From the NCBI RefSeq assembly GCF_025965855.1, contig NZ_JAOPWB010000244.1, forward strand, positions 1 to 38,397: a stretch of DNA of 38,397 nucleotides, given 5' to 3'. Shown here piece after piece: positions 15,414-21,811 of the stretch. This DNA is from Mycobacterium sp. (GTDB taxonomy: Bacteria; Actinomycetota; Actinomycetes; Mycobacteriales; Mycobacteriaceae). The position numbers and the translations under genes are program-made. The notes beneath the pieces are model-generated. The model worked only from the letters and a program-made list of their open reading frames with translations. It ran no database searches and was not told the DNA's origin. The stretch's first letter is position 1. Each line of letters begins with the position of its first letter.

Positions 15414-15526
15414 CGGTCGCGCTCTTGCCTCGAGTCACCACGTGCTTCCGGGTCGTAGCGCAGCACCAAGCCGAAGATCAGGACGATAAGCCCGAACAGC
15501 GTGCCAAGCATGATGATTGCGCCCAC
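15410..15526 (-). CDS. 38-aa single-helix membrane protein, coupled to the AveC-like gene
   Basis: A short frame just upstream of the AveC-like gene. GTG 15526 is preceded by GAAGGGG about 8 nt away and ends at TGA 15412-15410, overlapping the AveC ATG. The peptide has a hydrophobic core IIMLGTLFGLIVLIFGLVL, then a charged tail RYDPEARGDSRQERDR. This is the layout of a one-pass membrane protein with cytoplasmic basic/acidic tail. Alternative start ATG 15511. Stop-start overlap, a plausible ribosome site and a clean helix support it as real. It could be a subunit or stabiliser of the AveC-like protein (inference). No family recognised. Confidence 0.65.
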   Translation of the reverse strand: MGAIIMLGTLFGLIVLIFGLVLRYDPEARGDSRQERDR

Positions 15527-15597
15527 GTCCGCGCCCCTTCCGGTAACGGGTTCGATCCTCAAGATAGTGCTTCCTGCATCGGAACGATTGAAGTAAT

Positions 15598-15608
15598 CAA
15601 ATATTTGG
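15598..15608 (+). promoter_or_regulatory. CAAATATTTGG element upstream of the P450 remnant
   Basis: Contains the perfect palindrome CAAATATTTG. It matches 12347-12357 at 10 of 11 positions and sits 27 nt before the remnant's ATG, in the divergent region shared with the 38-aa gene. Confidence 0.35.
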
Positions 15609-15635
15609 TCCGGAGTTCAGCGAAGGGACGCGACC

Positions 15636-15737
15636 ATGACCGGCACCAGCGCGGTCGAGTTGTACTACGACCCATACGACATCGAGATCGACGACGACCC
15701 ATACCCCGTGATTTTCCAGCCCGTCAGGTGCGGCTAG
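15636..15737 (+). pseudogene. N-terminal remnant of a second cytochrome P450
   Basis: A 33-codon frame from ATG 15636 to TAG 15735-15737. Its first 24 residues, MTGTSAVELYYDPYDIEIDD then DPYP, align with the start of the intact P450 at 13364 (MTGASTAEVYYDPFDFDIDD, DPYP). After DPYPV the similarity stops abruptly at about 15708, and the frame runs into the 3' end of the opposing hydrolase gene. The body of the P450, including the haem site, is gone. GAAGGGA lies a few bases upstream, so a peptide could still be made. A deletion or rearrangement endpoint lies at about 15708-15715. Confidence 0.8.
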
Positions 15738-16762
15738 GACGCGCTTTCGTCGACCAGCACGGCGCCACCGGGCTGATTTCCGAGCGTCTGGAGCGGGATG
15801 TCCCCGCCCCGAGCCGTGAGGCGAACGATCTGGGCCAGTTGAGCGGGGGCGTCGCACTGCAGATAGTGGTCGGCGCCGGGCACCACCCAGTAGCGGTTCC
15901 GGCCGGGCTTGTTCTTCAGGTACGTCTGCCAGACGTAGTTGGGAACGCGCAGGGGTGAGACGTTGTCGTGGATGCCCCACACCAGCGTGGTGTTGACGTG
16001 ATTCTTGGAAAGCGCTTCCAGCCAACCGGTTTCATCCGCGGCGCGCTCATTTAGGTATTGGATCGTGTCCGGCAGCACGCGGATTCCGTCGTTGTGGGCG
16101 AAGCACCTCGCCAGCGCCGCGATCTCCGGGTCTTCCAGTGTCCGCCGTGGGATGAAGGTGCTGACGCCCAAGCCGGCCGCGAGCATCTCGGGCGTGGTCG
16201 CCGCCGCGGTGTCTCGCCCGGTTGCGGGGTCGAGCAGGGCGGTCTGGAACACGGTGAGGTTCGACAGGGGGAGATAGATATTGGCATTCGTCAAGACGAG
16301 GTCGACGGGCACCGCGGGAGGGTCCTGGGCCGCCAACATCTCCAGCGCGATCATGCCGACACTGCTGCCGCGATCGTGCGTGAGCATGCGGAATTCGGTC
16401 AGCTTCCACACCTGAGTGATCGCGTAGACGAGCAGGCGCGCGTCGTCGTACAACGAATAAACGTGCGGCGCCGGCGGCTTGTCGGACAATCCATAGCCGG
16501 GAAAGTCCAGCACGAACATGTCGAACTCGGAGCCCAGTTCGCCGGCCAGGGCGAAATAGTCGATGCTCGACGTCGGGAAGCCGTGCACCAGAACCAGCGC
16601 GGGCGCCCCGGGCGTGCCGCAACGGCGGCTGAACACCGTGACTTCGTGTCCGTCGTTGGCGGCCGTTGTCGACCGCCATCGAAGCTCGGTCCCGCCGCTT
16701 CGCCACTCCGCGAAGATGTCCAAGCTGACAGCATCGCAGAGGTGATCGCGGTGGACAACCAT
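15734..16762 (-). CDS. Alpha/beta-hydrolase, haloalkane dehalogenase/epoxide hydrolase-like
   Basis: 342-aa hydrolase. Oxyanion motif VLVHGFPTSSIDYF (57-70), then VLDFPGYGLSDKP. The nucleophile is aspartate, D130 in LTHDRGSSVGM, placing it with haloalkane dehalogenases and epoxide hydrolases rather than serine esterases. Acid D266 (GIHDNVS), base H299 (GADHYLQCDAP). The residue after the nucleophile is Arg, not the halide-binding Trp, which favours an epoxide or C-C substrate (inference). Start taken at ATG 16762, 4 nt after the stop of a decayed dehydrogenase gene; a further in-frame start at 16801 lies inside that gene. The 3' end overlaps the P450 remnant by 3 nt. Confidence 0.88.
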   Translation of the reverse strand: MVVHRDHLCDAVSLDIFAEWRSGGTELRWRSTTAANDGHEVTVFSRRCGTPGAPALVLVHGFPTSSIDYFALAGELGSEFDMFVLDFPGYGLSDKPPAPHVYSLYDDARLLVYAITQVWKLTEFRMLTHDRGSSVGMIALEMLAAQDPPAVPVDLVLTNANIYLPLSNLTVFQTALLDPATGRDTAAATTPEMLAAGLGVSTFIPRRTLEDPEIAALARCFAHNDGIRVLPDTIQYLNERAADETGWLEALSKNHVNTTLVWGIHDNVSPLRVPNYVWQTYLKNKPGRNRYWVVPGADHYLQCDAPAQLAQIVRLTARGGDIPLQTLGNQPGGAVLVDESAS

Positions 16763-16766
16763 GAAG

Positions 16767-16967
16767 CTAGGGGAAGGTAACGACGACCTTGTCCGCGGCA
16801 CCGGGTGTGCTCGCGAGTTCGAGTGCCGCGCCGAGGTTCTCGAAGGGGACGGTGTGGCTGACGATCAGTGCGTATCTTTCCCAATTCGCTACGAGATCCT
16901 CGGTGAGCTGAAATATCTCGTCGGGGTACGCCATGCAGCCGACGATGGTGATTTCGCTGCTCATCAC
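16767..16967 (-). pseudogene. C-terminal remnant of a zinc-type alcohol dehydrogenase (MDR)
   Basis: About 66 codons ending at TAG 16769-16767. Reads EITIVGCMAYPDEIFQLTED, VANWERYALIVSHTVPF, ALELASTPGAADKVVVTFP, the typical last 60 residues of an MDR alcohol dehydrogenase. The N-terminal catalytic domain and the Rossmann fold are missing. The frame stays open a little further upstream (PRGRYV) without family similarity. Lies 4 nt ahead of the hydrolase ATG, so originally the two formed an operon. Truncation endpoint near 16970. Confidence 0.75.
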
Positions 16968-17101
16968 GTATCTTCCTCGCGGGTGTTTTCTCCCGCCTGG
17001 CCATGGGCGATCGCACGGTCAGCGACGCCGAACAACTCGCCCGGTTGCTGCAAGCAGTCGTCACCGCGATGGCGGTGCAGCACGCCGGCGTCGGTTCCTA
17101 G
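16967..17101 (+). other. Possible 3' fragment of a truncated gene, family not recognised
   Basis: A 45-codon frame with strongly GC-biased third positions and coding-like composition: RIFLAGVFSRLAMGDRTVSD, AEQLARLLQAVVTAMAVQH, stop TAG at 17101. It looks like an alpha-helical C-terminus, for example of a TetR-type ligand domain (guess). It begins where the dehydrogenase remnant on the other strand stops being recognisable, which suggests a recombination junction near 16970. ATG at 17003 has no good ribosome site. Confidence 0.3.
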
Positions 17102-17336
17102 GCAGCGCCCGGCTCAGAATTCCCAGGCGTCACAGAAAGTTTGGGGTGTGCCGTTGTGCCCACCTCACAGCGACAACCTGGTGGCGTCGCTCGGGAATGA
17201 ACGGTCATCACTCACCATCACCGCTTGTCGCTGTGAGGCGGGCAAAGAACTACCCCAACATCTTGCGATGACTCGAGTGACAGGCGGGCCTCATGAAGGC
17301 GAAGTTCCACTGCGACAGCCGATTTGGAGACGCCAC
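17102..17336. other. Non-coding gap holding a large inverted repeat
   Basis: No coding frame with mycobacterial codon bias was seen. The region is dominated by the 17157-17244 inverted repeat (separate entry), with an outer TTGGGG (17141-17146) / CCCCAA (17253-17258) pair. Confidence 0.5.
17157..17244. repeat. Inverted repeat, 20-bp arms with one mismatch, 48-bp spacer
   Basis: Left arm 17157-17176: TGCCC, A, CCTCACAGCGACAA. Right arm 17225-17244: TTGTCGCTGTGAGG, C, GGGCA. The inner 14 bp are perfectly complementary, then one A/C mismatch, then 5 more pairs. TTGGGG (17141-17146) and CCCCAA (17253-17258) extend the symmetry outward. Could be a structured RNA, a terminator for the LpqH-like gene, or the termini of a small decayed mobile element. 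Confidence 0.7.
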
Positions 17337-17876
17337 TCACGGACAGGTCACGTGGATCCCGAACGTCACCTGGTGGACGTCGCCTTGATTCGGCGACACC
17401 CCCTGGCCCGTCCCGGTCACCGTGTAACTCTTGCCGTCCTTGGTTGCCTGGACCTGGGTTGCGGACTGGGGCGCCTGATAGGGCAGCTGATACTCACCGG
17501 ATCCCGCTTTGAGCGAAAGGGAGAAGCCGTCGACGCTCGGGGGTTTTTCGTCCGACAGCGCCAGTGACACCGAGGCCGAATCGTCGTGAACGGTGATGCG
17601 GGTTGTCAGGTCCCCGGACTCCGCCGGCGTGGCGCTGGGTTGCGCCGCCGTGCTCTTGCATTCGACGGCCGCAGTCATCGTGTGCTTGCTGCCGTCCATC
17701 ATGACGGTCGTGCTCGACGGTGCCGCGCTCGAACTCGTGGCAGCAGATGGCTGGCCGTTCTTGCTCGAGCAGGCCGGCAGGGTGGCCCCCAACGCGAGCA
17801 CGCCGAGCCCGGCGGCAGCGAGAACGAGCCGCCGCCGCGCCGCGCGGGTGCGGTGGCGACACCGGGGATTGGTCAT
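17337..17876 (-). CDS. LpqH-family (19-kDa antigen-like) lipoprotein
   Basis: 179-aa exported lipoprotein. Basic N-terminus (RCRHRTRAARRR), hydrophobic segment LVLAAAGLGVLALGATL, lipobox LPAC with lipidated C36, then a Ser/Thr/Ala-rich linker. The mature domain keeps the family cysteine pair, C73 (VECKS) and C178 (HVTCP), and the repeated-strand layout of LpqH. Length fits LpqH/LppE/LppO-type proteins; with the surrounding synteny it might correspond to LppO (uncertain). ATG at 17876 has AAAGGA 7 nt upstream. About 99 bp separate it from the preceding gene, and it has its own -10-like box. Confidence 0.85.
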   Translation of the reverse strand: MTNPRCRHRTRAARRRLVLAAAGLGVLALGATLPACSSKNGQPSAATSSSAAPSSTTVMMDGSKHTMTAAVECKSTAAQPSATPAESGDLTTRITVHDDSASVSLALSDEKPPSVDGFSLSLKAGSGEYQLPYQAPQSATQVQATKDGKSYTVTGTGQGVSPNQGDVHQVTFGIHVTCP

Positions 17877-17905
17877 CTCACGTCCTTTGCTAGAGCGTCA
17901 GAAGG

Positions 17906-17911
17906 ACTATA
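17906..17911 (-). promoter_or_regulatory. Putative -10 box of the LpqH-like gene
   Basis: On the minus strand TATAGT, close to TATAAT and fitting TANNNT, about 30 nt before the ATG at 17876. A ribosome site AAAGGA follows. No convincing -35. Confidence 0.45.
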
Positions 17912-17975
17912 GAGGCCGTTCTTTTCTGCAAGGTCTCATCCCTCCGGCGACCCGTCAAACTGCACCTTCACCGGT

Positions 17976-18707
17976 TTACCGCCAGGCTTCCCAACTGACC
18001 ATGGTTCGCAACGGTCCGGCGAACACGGGTCGCACCGCGCCCGACCGCCACCGCTGTTCGATGAGGTCAGCCACGGCGGCGGTGGTGGTCAACGGATCAC
18101 CGTCGAGGTAAACGACCGTGATGTACTGGTGGTCCGTCCGCCATCCCGCGGGTAGGTGGCTCCATCCGGCGCTCGAACCGAAAGTCCAGGCCCCGGCCGT
18201 GCCGGGCGTGGCGAGCAGCGCCGGACAGTGGTCGGCGTGCAGCCATTGCAGCCACTCGTCGGGGCGGCCGTCGGCGGGTTCTTCCACGATCAGGACGACT
18301 CCGCGGTGCGGCCGAAACGGTACCACCTCGGGGGAGACGAGGGCGTGTGGCGAGGACTGCCACTGCAGCAGGCGCAGGCCGGCCACTTGCAGCGACGGCC
18401 GCGTGACGGGAAAGCGGCCGTTCTCCCGCAGCGAGCGGCCGAGTGCGACGAAGTCGTCGAAGGTTTGTTCAACGGGGTCACCGATCAGGTAGTGCACCGC
18501 GTTGCCGACCTGCCCCAGCGGCCCATGCGCCGCCAGGCGGTGATCGGGGTAGTCACCGTCGGCGATCCAACGCAACGCGTGGACTATGCCTGGCAGTTGG
18601 TACTGCTCGGGCATGTGATCCAGCAGGTGCCAACGCAGATAACTGCCGTCATCGTCGGGCGGCGCGGGAGCGGTGAGGCTGAAAAAGCCTGCCTTGACGC
18701 GGATCAC
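17976..18707 (-). CDS. Duplicated EthD-like / dimeric alpha-beta barrel protein
   Basis: 243-aa protein whose two halves carry the same motif: YLRWHLLDHMPEQYQLPG (23-40) and WLQWLHADHCPALLATPG (152-169), each followed by an aromatic strand (HALRW, GAWTF). The H-x-x-D/A-D-H-x-P pattern is that of EthD-like and related ferredoxin-fold dimeric barrels, so this seems a single-chain fused dimer. Family members act in ring-cleavage, dehydratase or cyclase roles. The GTG start at 18707 overlaps the stop of the lipoprotein gene (GTGA). Function unknown; domain call from the internal repeat and the His/Asp-His pattern only. Confidence 0.6.
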   Translation of the reverse strand: MIRVKAGFFSLTAPAPPDDDGSYLRWHLLDHMPEQYQLPGIVHALRWIADGDYPDHRLAAHGPLGQVGNAVHYLIGDPVEQTFDDFVALGRSLRENGRFPVTRPSLQVAGLRLLQWQSSPHALVSPEVVPFRPHRGVVLIVEEPADGRPDEWLQWLHADHCPALLATPGTAGAWTFGSSAGWSHLPAGWRTDHQYITVVYLDGDPLTTTAAVADLIEQRWRSGAVRPVFAGPLRTMVSWEAWR

Positions 18708-19192
18708 GTGGCCGGCCCAATCACGAAGCAGCGGCCGTTGCTGGTGGTGAGCAATACCTCTTGAACGGCGGACTTGTCGATGCTCGGGAATTCGAAGCGG
18801 TGCACTTGTTGTCCCGCTTCGATGTTGGCGTCCTGGGACTCGTTGCTACCGTCCTTCTTGCGGACCAGGGCCGTAACCTTGTCGGGCTTCGAAAGGTTCT
18901 GTGGCTCATGGAAGTACCACACCTCGATCCCGGACGCGTCGCCTTGCCAGCCGTCGGCGTAGTAACACCCCGGATTGCCATCGGCGTCCGGCGGCGGTGG
19001 CGGACATATCGATAAGCCGATGCACGGCGGCGTGCTGGTGGCCGTGGCCGGAGAGACGGTCGTGGCTGTCCTAGGAGGCGGTTTCGTCGAACTCGGGCCG
19101 GATGCCTTCGGCGGTGACGGCGGCTGCGACCCACACGCCGCAATACCGACACAGCCCATCACGATGATCAGCGTTCGGATCGCCTTCGACAT
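18704..19192 (-). CDS. Hypothetical proline-rich lipoprotein
   Basis: 162 aa. Signal MSKAIRTLIIVMGCVGIAAC with lipobox IAAC and lipidated C20, then a long Pro/Ser/Thr-rich linker (21-70) and a small domain with four further cysteines (CIGLSIC, PGCYY, GRCFV). No family recognised. Starts 15 bp after the LLM gene and overlaps the downstream barrel protein by GTGA, so it belongs to the minus-strand operon. A surface-anchored member within an otherwise enzymatic operon is unusual. Confidence 0.8.
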   Translation of the reverse strand: MSKAIRTLIIVMGCVGIAACGSQPPSPPKASGPSSTKPPPRTATTVSPATATSTPPCIGLSICPPPPPDADGNPGCYYADGWQGDASGIEVWYFHEPQNLSKPDKVTALVRKKDGSNESQDANIEAGQQVHRFEFPSIDKSAVQEVLLTTSNGRCFVIGPAT

Positions 19193-19207
19193 GGGAGCCC
19201 TCTCTGA

Positions 19208-20065
19208 TTAAGACGGCTGGAGTTCAGCGAGCGCCGCCAGACTCTCGAGATAATGCTGCAGCGAGGTGTGTTTGAAAATCGCGCTGACGATGGTGGCGCC
19301 GTGCGCGGCGACCTCGGCGAGCGCGTCGCGGGTGCGCTCCGGCTCGTTGATCGGATCCAGCGGCGCCGGCGGTGGCAGCACGACCTCGAATCCGGGCTGA
19401 AGGTCGAAGCGGCCCAACCACTCTCGGACCTGGCGCAGGCTCACGTTGAATGGGGCCCAGCCGTCGGCCAGGGTCGCGGCCCGGCGCAGCGATCGCAGCG
19501 TCCGCCCACCGATCCAGATGGGGACGCGTTGCTGGACGGCGCACGGATCGACGACCATGCCGCTGAACGAATAGAACTCGCCGTGGTAGGCGGGTTCGGG
19601 GACCGACAGCGAGGCCCGAAGCGCGCGCAGCGCGTCGTCGCCGCGCGGTCCGCGGTCGTCGAAGGGAGCGCCGATGAGCTCGAACTCCTCTTTGAGGCTG
19701 CCGACCCCAACCCCGAGGATGAGCCGCCCATTGCTGACCTTGTCCAGGGTGCCGTAGCGCTTGGCGATCGCGAGCGGGTGGTGATACCCGAGCACCAGCA
19801 CGTGGGTGGCCAGCCGTATCCGTCGGGTGCGCGCGGCGAGATAGCCCAATGTGGCCAGCGGATCCCAATAGCGGGCGCCGCGGCGGTTTTGTTCGTCGGC
19901 GGGCAGCGCGATGTGTTCGCTGCAGGTCAGGTGGTGATAGCCGAGTCGGTCTGCGGCTTCGGCGATCCGGGCCAGGTCCTCGATGGAGGCGCGTTTCTCC
20001 CAGTCGGCGCTGATCTGGGGCAACATGGTCACCACGGGTGTGGATATCGACAGGCGAGTGCTCAT
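19208..20065 (-). CDS. LLM class F420-dependent oxidoreductase
   Basis: 285-aa luciferase-like TIM-barrel protein of the F420-dependent type. Features: ADRLGYHHLTCSEHIALP, TRRIRLATHVLVLGYHHPL, AKRYGTLDKVSNGRLILGVG, VPIWIGGRTLRSLRRAATLA. These are core F420/FMN-binding segments. ATG 20065 overlaps the SDR stop (ATGA). Likely performs a hydride-transfer step on the product of the upstream SDR or hydrolase (inference). Confidence 0.92.
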   Translation of the reverse strand: MSTRLSISTPVVTMLPQISADWEKRASIEDLARIAEAADRLGYHHLTCSEHIALPADEQNRRGARYWDPLATLGYLAARTRRIRLATHVLVLGYHHPLAIAKRYGTLDKVSNGRLILGVGVGSLKEEFELIGAPFDDRGPRGDDALRALRASLSVPEPAYHGEFYSFSGMVVDPCAVQQRVPIWIGGRTLRSLRRAATLADGWAPFNVSLRQVREWLGRFDLQPGFEVVLPPPAPLDPINEPERTRDALAEVAAHGATIVSAIFKHTSLQHYLESLAALAELQPS

Positions 20066-20844
20066 CCCTGCATGTACCCCCCGGCGTCCACGGGTATCGA
20101 TTGCCCTGTGATGGTTCGGCTCTCGTCGCTGGCCAGGAACAACGCCAGGTTGGCGACGTCCTCGGCTGAGGAAATGTCTTGCAACGCCACACCTTTGAGG
20201 GATTTGGCGCGCTGAGTGTCGAAGTCAACCCCCTGTTCATCGGCGGTCCGTTGCACCCATTTGCGAAACAGCTCGGTGTCGATGGCGCCGGGCACGATGC
20301 AGTTGCACCGGATACCGTACGGACCGACCTCTAGCGCAACGGCTTTGGTGAACGCACGAAGCGACGCCTTGGCGGCGACGTAGTGGGTCTTGCGGACCAT
20401 GCCGGAGTAGCTGGCAGTCGAGGAGAAGTTCAGGATGACTCCGCGGCGACGTTGCAGCATCGACCGGTTGAGCACTTCGCGGGCGCACAGCATGGCCGCG
20501 GTGACGTCGATGGCGATGGTGGCGTTCCAGTTGTCCAGCGTCTGCTCCCAGATCCAGCGGTCCTGCCCGGGCGCGGCGGCGTTGTTGCACAGGATATCGA
20601 CGTGGCCGAACTCGTCGACCGCCCGCGTCACCATGGCCGCGACGTCATCCTCATTGGTGACGTCGGCACGCATCGCGATGGCGCCCGGGCCCGCCGCGTT
20701 CGCGGCATCGCGGACCAGCTCTTCGCGCCGCGCGGCCAGCAGTACGCGGGCGCCTTCCGCGACGAACAGCGAGCCCATCACCGGCCCGAGGCCGCTGCTT
20801 GCGCCGGTGATGATCGCGACCTTGCCGTCAAGCCGCCCCGTCAT
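20062..20844 (-). CDS. Short-chain dehydrogenase/reductase
   Basis: 260-aa classical SDR with TGASSGLG (13-20), NNAA at 87-90 in place of NNAG, and S142 / Y155 / K159. C-terminal SIPVDAGGYMQG is typical. The start is ATG 20844 (MTGRLDGKVAIITG), which overlaps the hydrolase stop by ATGA; longer in-frame forms only add hydrolase-overlapping residues. Second gene of the operon hydrolase-SDR-LLM-lipoprotein-barrel protein. Confidence 0.93.
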   Translation of the reverse strand: MTGRLDGKVAIITGASSGLGPVMGSLFVAEGARVLLAARREELVRDAANAAGPGAIAMRADVTNEDDVAAMVTRAVDEFGHVDILCNNAAAPGQDRWIWEQTLDNWNATIAIDVTAAMLCAREVLNRSMLQRRRGVILNFSSTASYSGMVRKTHYVAAKASLRAFTKAVALEVGPYGIRCNCIVPGAIDTELFRKWVQRTADEQGVDFDTQRAKSLKGVALQDISSAEDVANLALFLASDESRTITGQSIPVDAGGYMQG

Positions 20845-21647
20845 TTCGGCAACGTCGTCGGGCAACGGGTTTCGAGCCAGGCGTGAATTCGCTCCGCCAC
20901 ACCGGCCCACCCGGGCTCGAGCATCATGTCGTGGGCCATTCCGGGGAAGATTTCCGCTTCGGTACGGTACGCGGCGGCAGTCGCACGGACTTCGTGTTGG
21001 GTGAAAACAATGTCATTTTCGGCCCCCAAGACCAACAGCGGGGCGGTGACGAGGTGTGGCTTGGGCAGGTCGAGCAAGAGCATCTCGAGTACGAATTTCG
21101 ACACATACTCTTCGCCGAGCAGTTCGGTGTAGCGCACCACGTCCGTGTCGGGAATCAATTCGGAGAGGAAGGTTTCGCGGGCCAATTCCGGCGTACCGCC
21201 CACGCCCGGCAGCGACCTTCCCATGGCCAGGCTTCGCCCGGTTAGCCACGGATGCCGCTGGAATCTGTGCAGGAAGAATCCGGCGATGCCGCTCGGGGGT
21301 ACGGAGGCGAGCAGCGCGGCGGCCGGAGCGCCGTGTGACTCCAGGTACTTTTGCACCACGAAGCCGCCCATGGAGTGCCCAATCACCACGGGTGGCATGG
21401 GCAGGCCGTCGGCGACCGAGGCGACGTCGTCGACGAGGTCCGCGATCGAACAGAACCGCATGGTTTTTGGCGCGGGGCTCTTCCCGTGGCCGCGCAGGCT
21501 CACCGCCACCGACCGATAGCCCTTCGCCGCAAAGTAGTCCAGGAAATGCTCGTCCCAACACCAGGCGCCGTGCCAGGCGCCATGTACGAAGACCAACGGC
21601 GTTTTATGAGAGTCGCGGCTCGGCCTCTTGTCGATCACTTCAAGCAC
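20841..21647 (-). CDS. Alpha/beta-hydrolase (serine nucleophile)
   Basis: 268-aa hydrolase of the methylesterase/lipase-like group. FVHGAWHGAWCWDEHF gives the oxyanion region, nucleophile S92 in IGHSMGGF, acid D212 (LGAENDIVF), base H239 (GMAHDMML). GTG 21647 is the only plausible start because an in-frame stop lies about 40 nt upstream. First gene of the minus-strand operon. A short dyad, ACTAACGGTAGT (21657-21668), lies just ahead of it and could be an operator. Confidence 0.9.
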   Translation of the reverse strand: MLEVIDKRPSRDSHKTPLVFVHGAWHGAWCWDEHFLDYFAAKGYRSVAVSLRGHGKSPAPKTMRFCSIADLVDDVASVADGLPMPPVVIGHSMGGFVVQKYLESHGAPAAALLASVPPSGIAGFFLHRFQRHPWLTGRSLAMGRSLPGVGGTPELARETFLSELIPDTDVVRYTELLGEEYVSKFVLEMLLLDLPKPHLVTAPLLVLGAENDIVFTQHEVRATAAAYRTEAEIFPGMAHDMMLEPGWAGVAERIHAWLETRCPTTLPK

Positions 21648-21811
21648 GCCGTCGAGACTAACGGTAGTAACGTCACGAAATCGCTAAACAAAAAGAACGA
21701 TAACGAATATTCAGACGCGCCCCCGATGCGCGAAAATCAAGCCACCACATTAGCCACGTCCATAAGACAGCGAGTATCGGCATTGATGACCGACAAAAGA
21801 CCAGGGGGATC

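Noticed and set aside
20845..20910. A 22-residue extension of the SDR
   Set aside because: Lies inside the hydrolase gene. ATG 20844 with ATGA overlap gives the normal SDR N-terminus.
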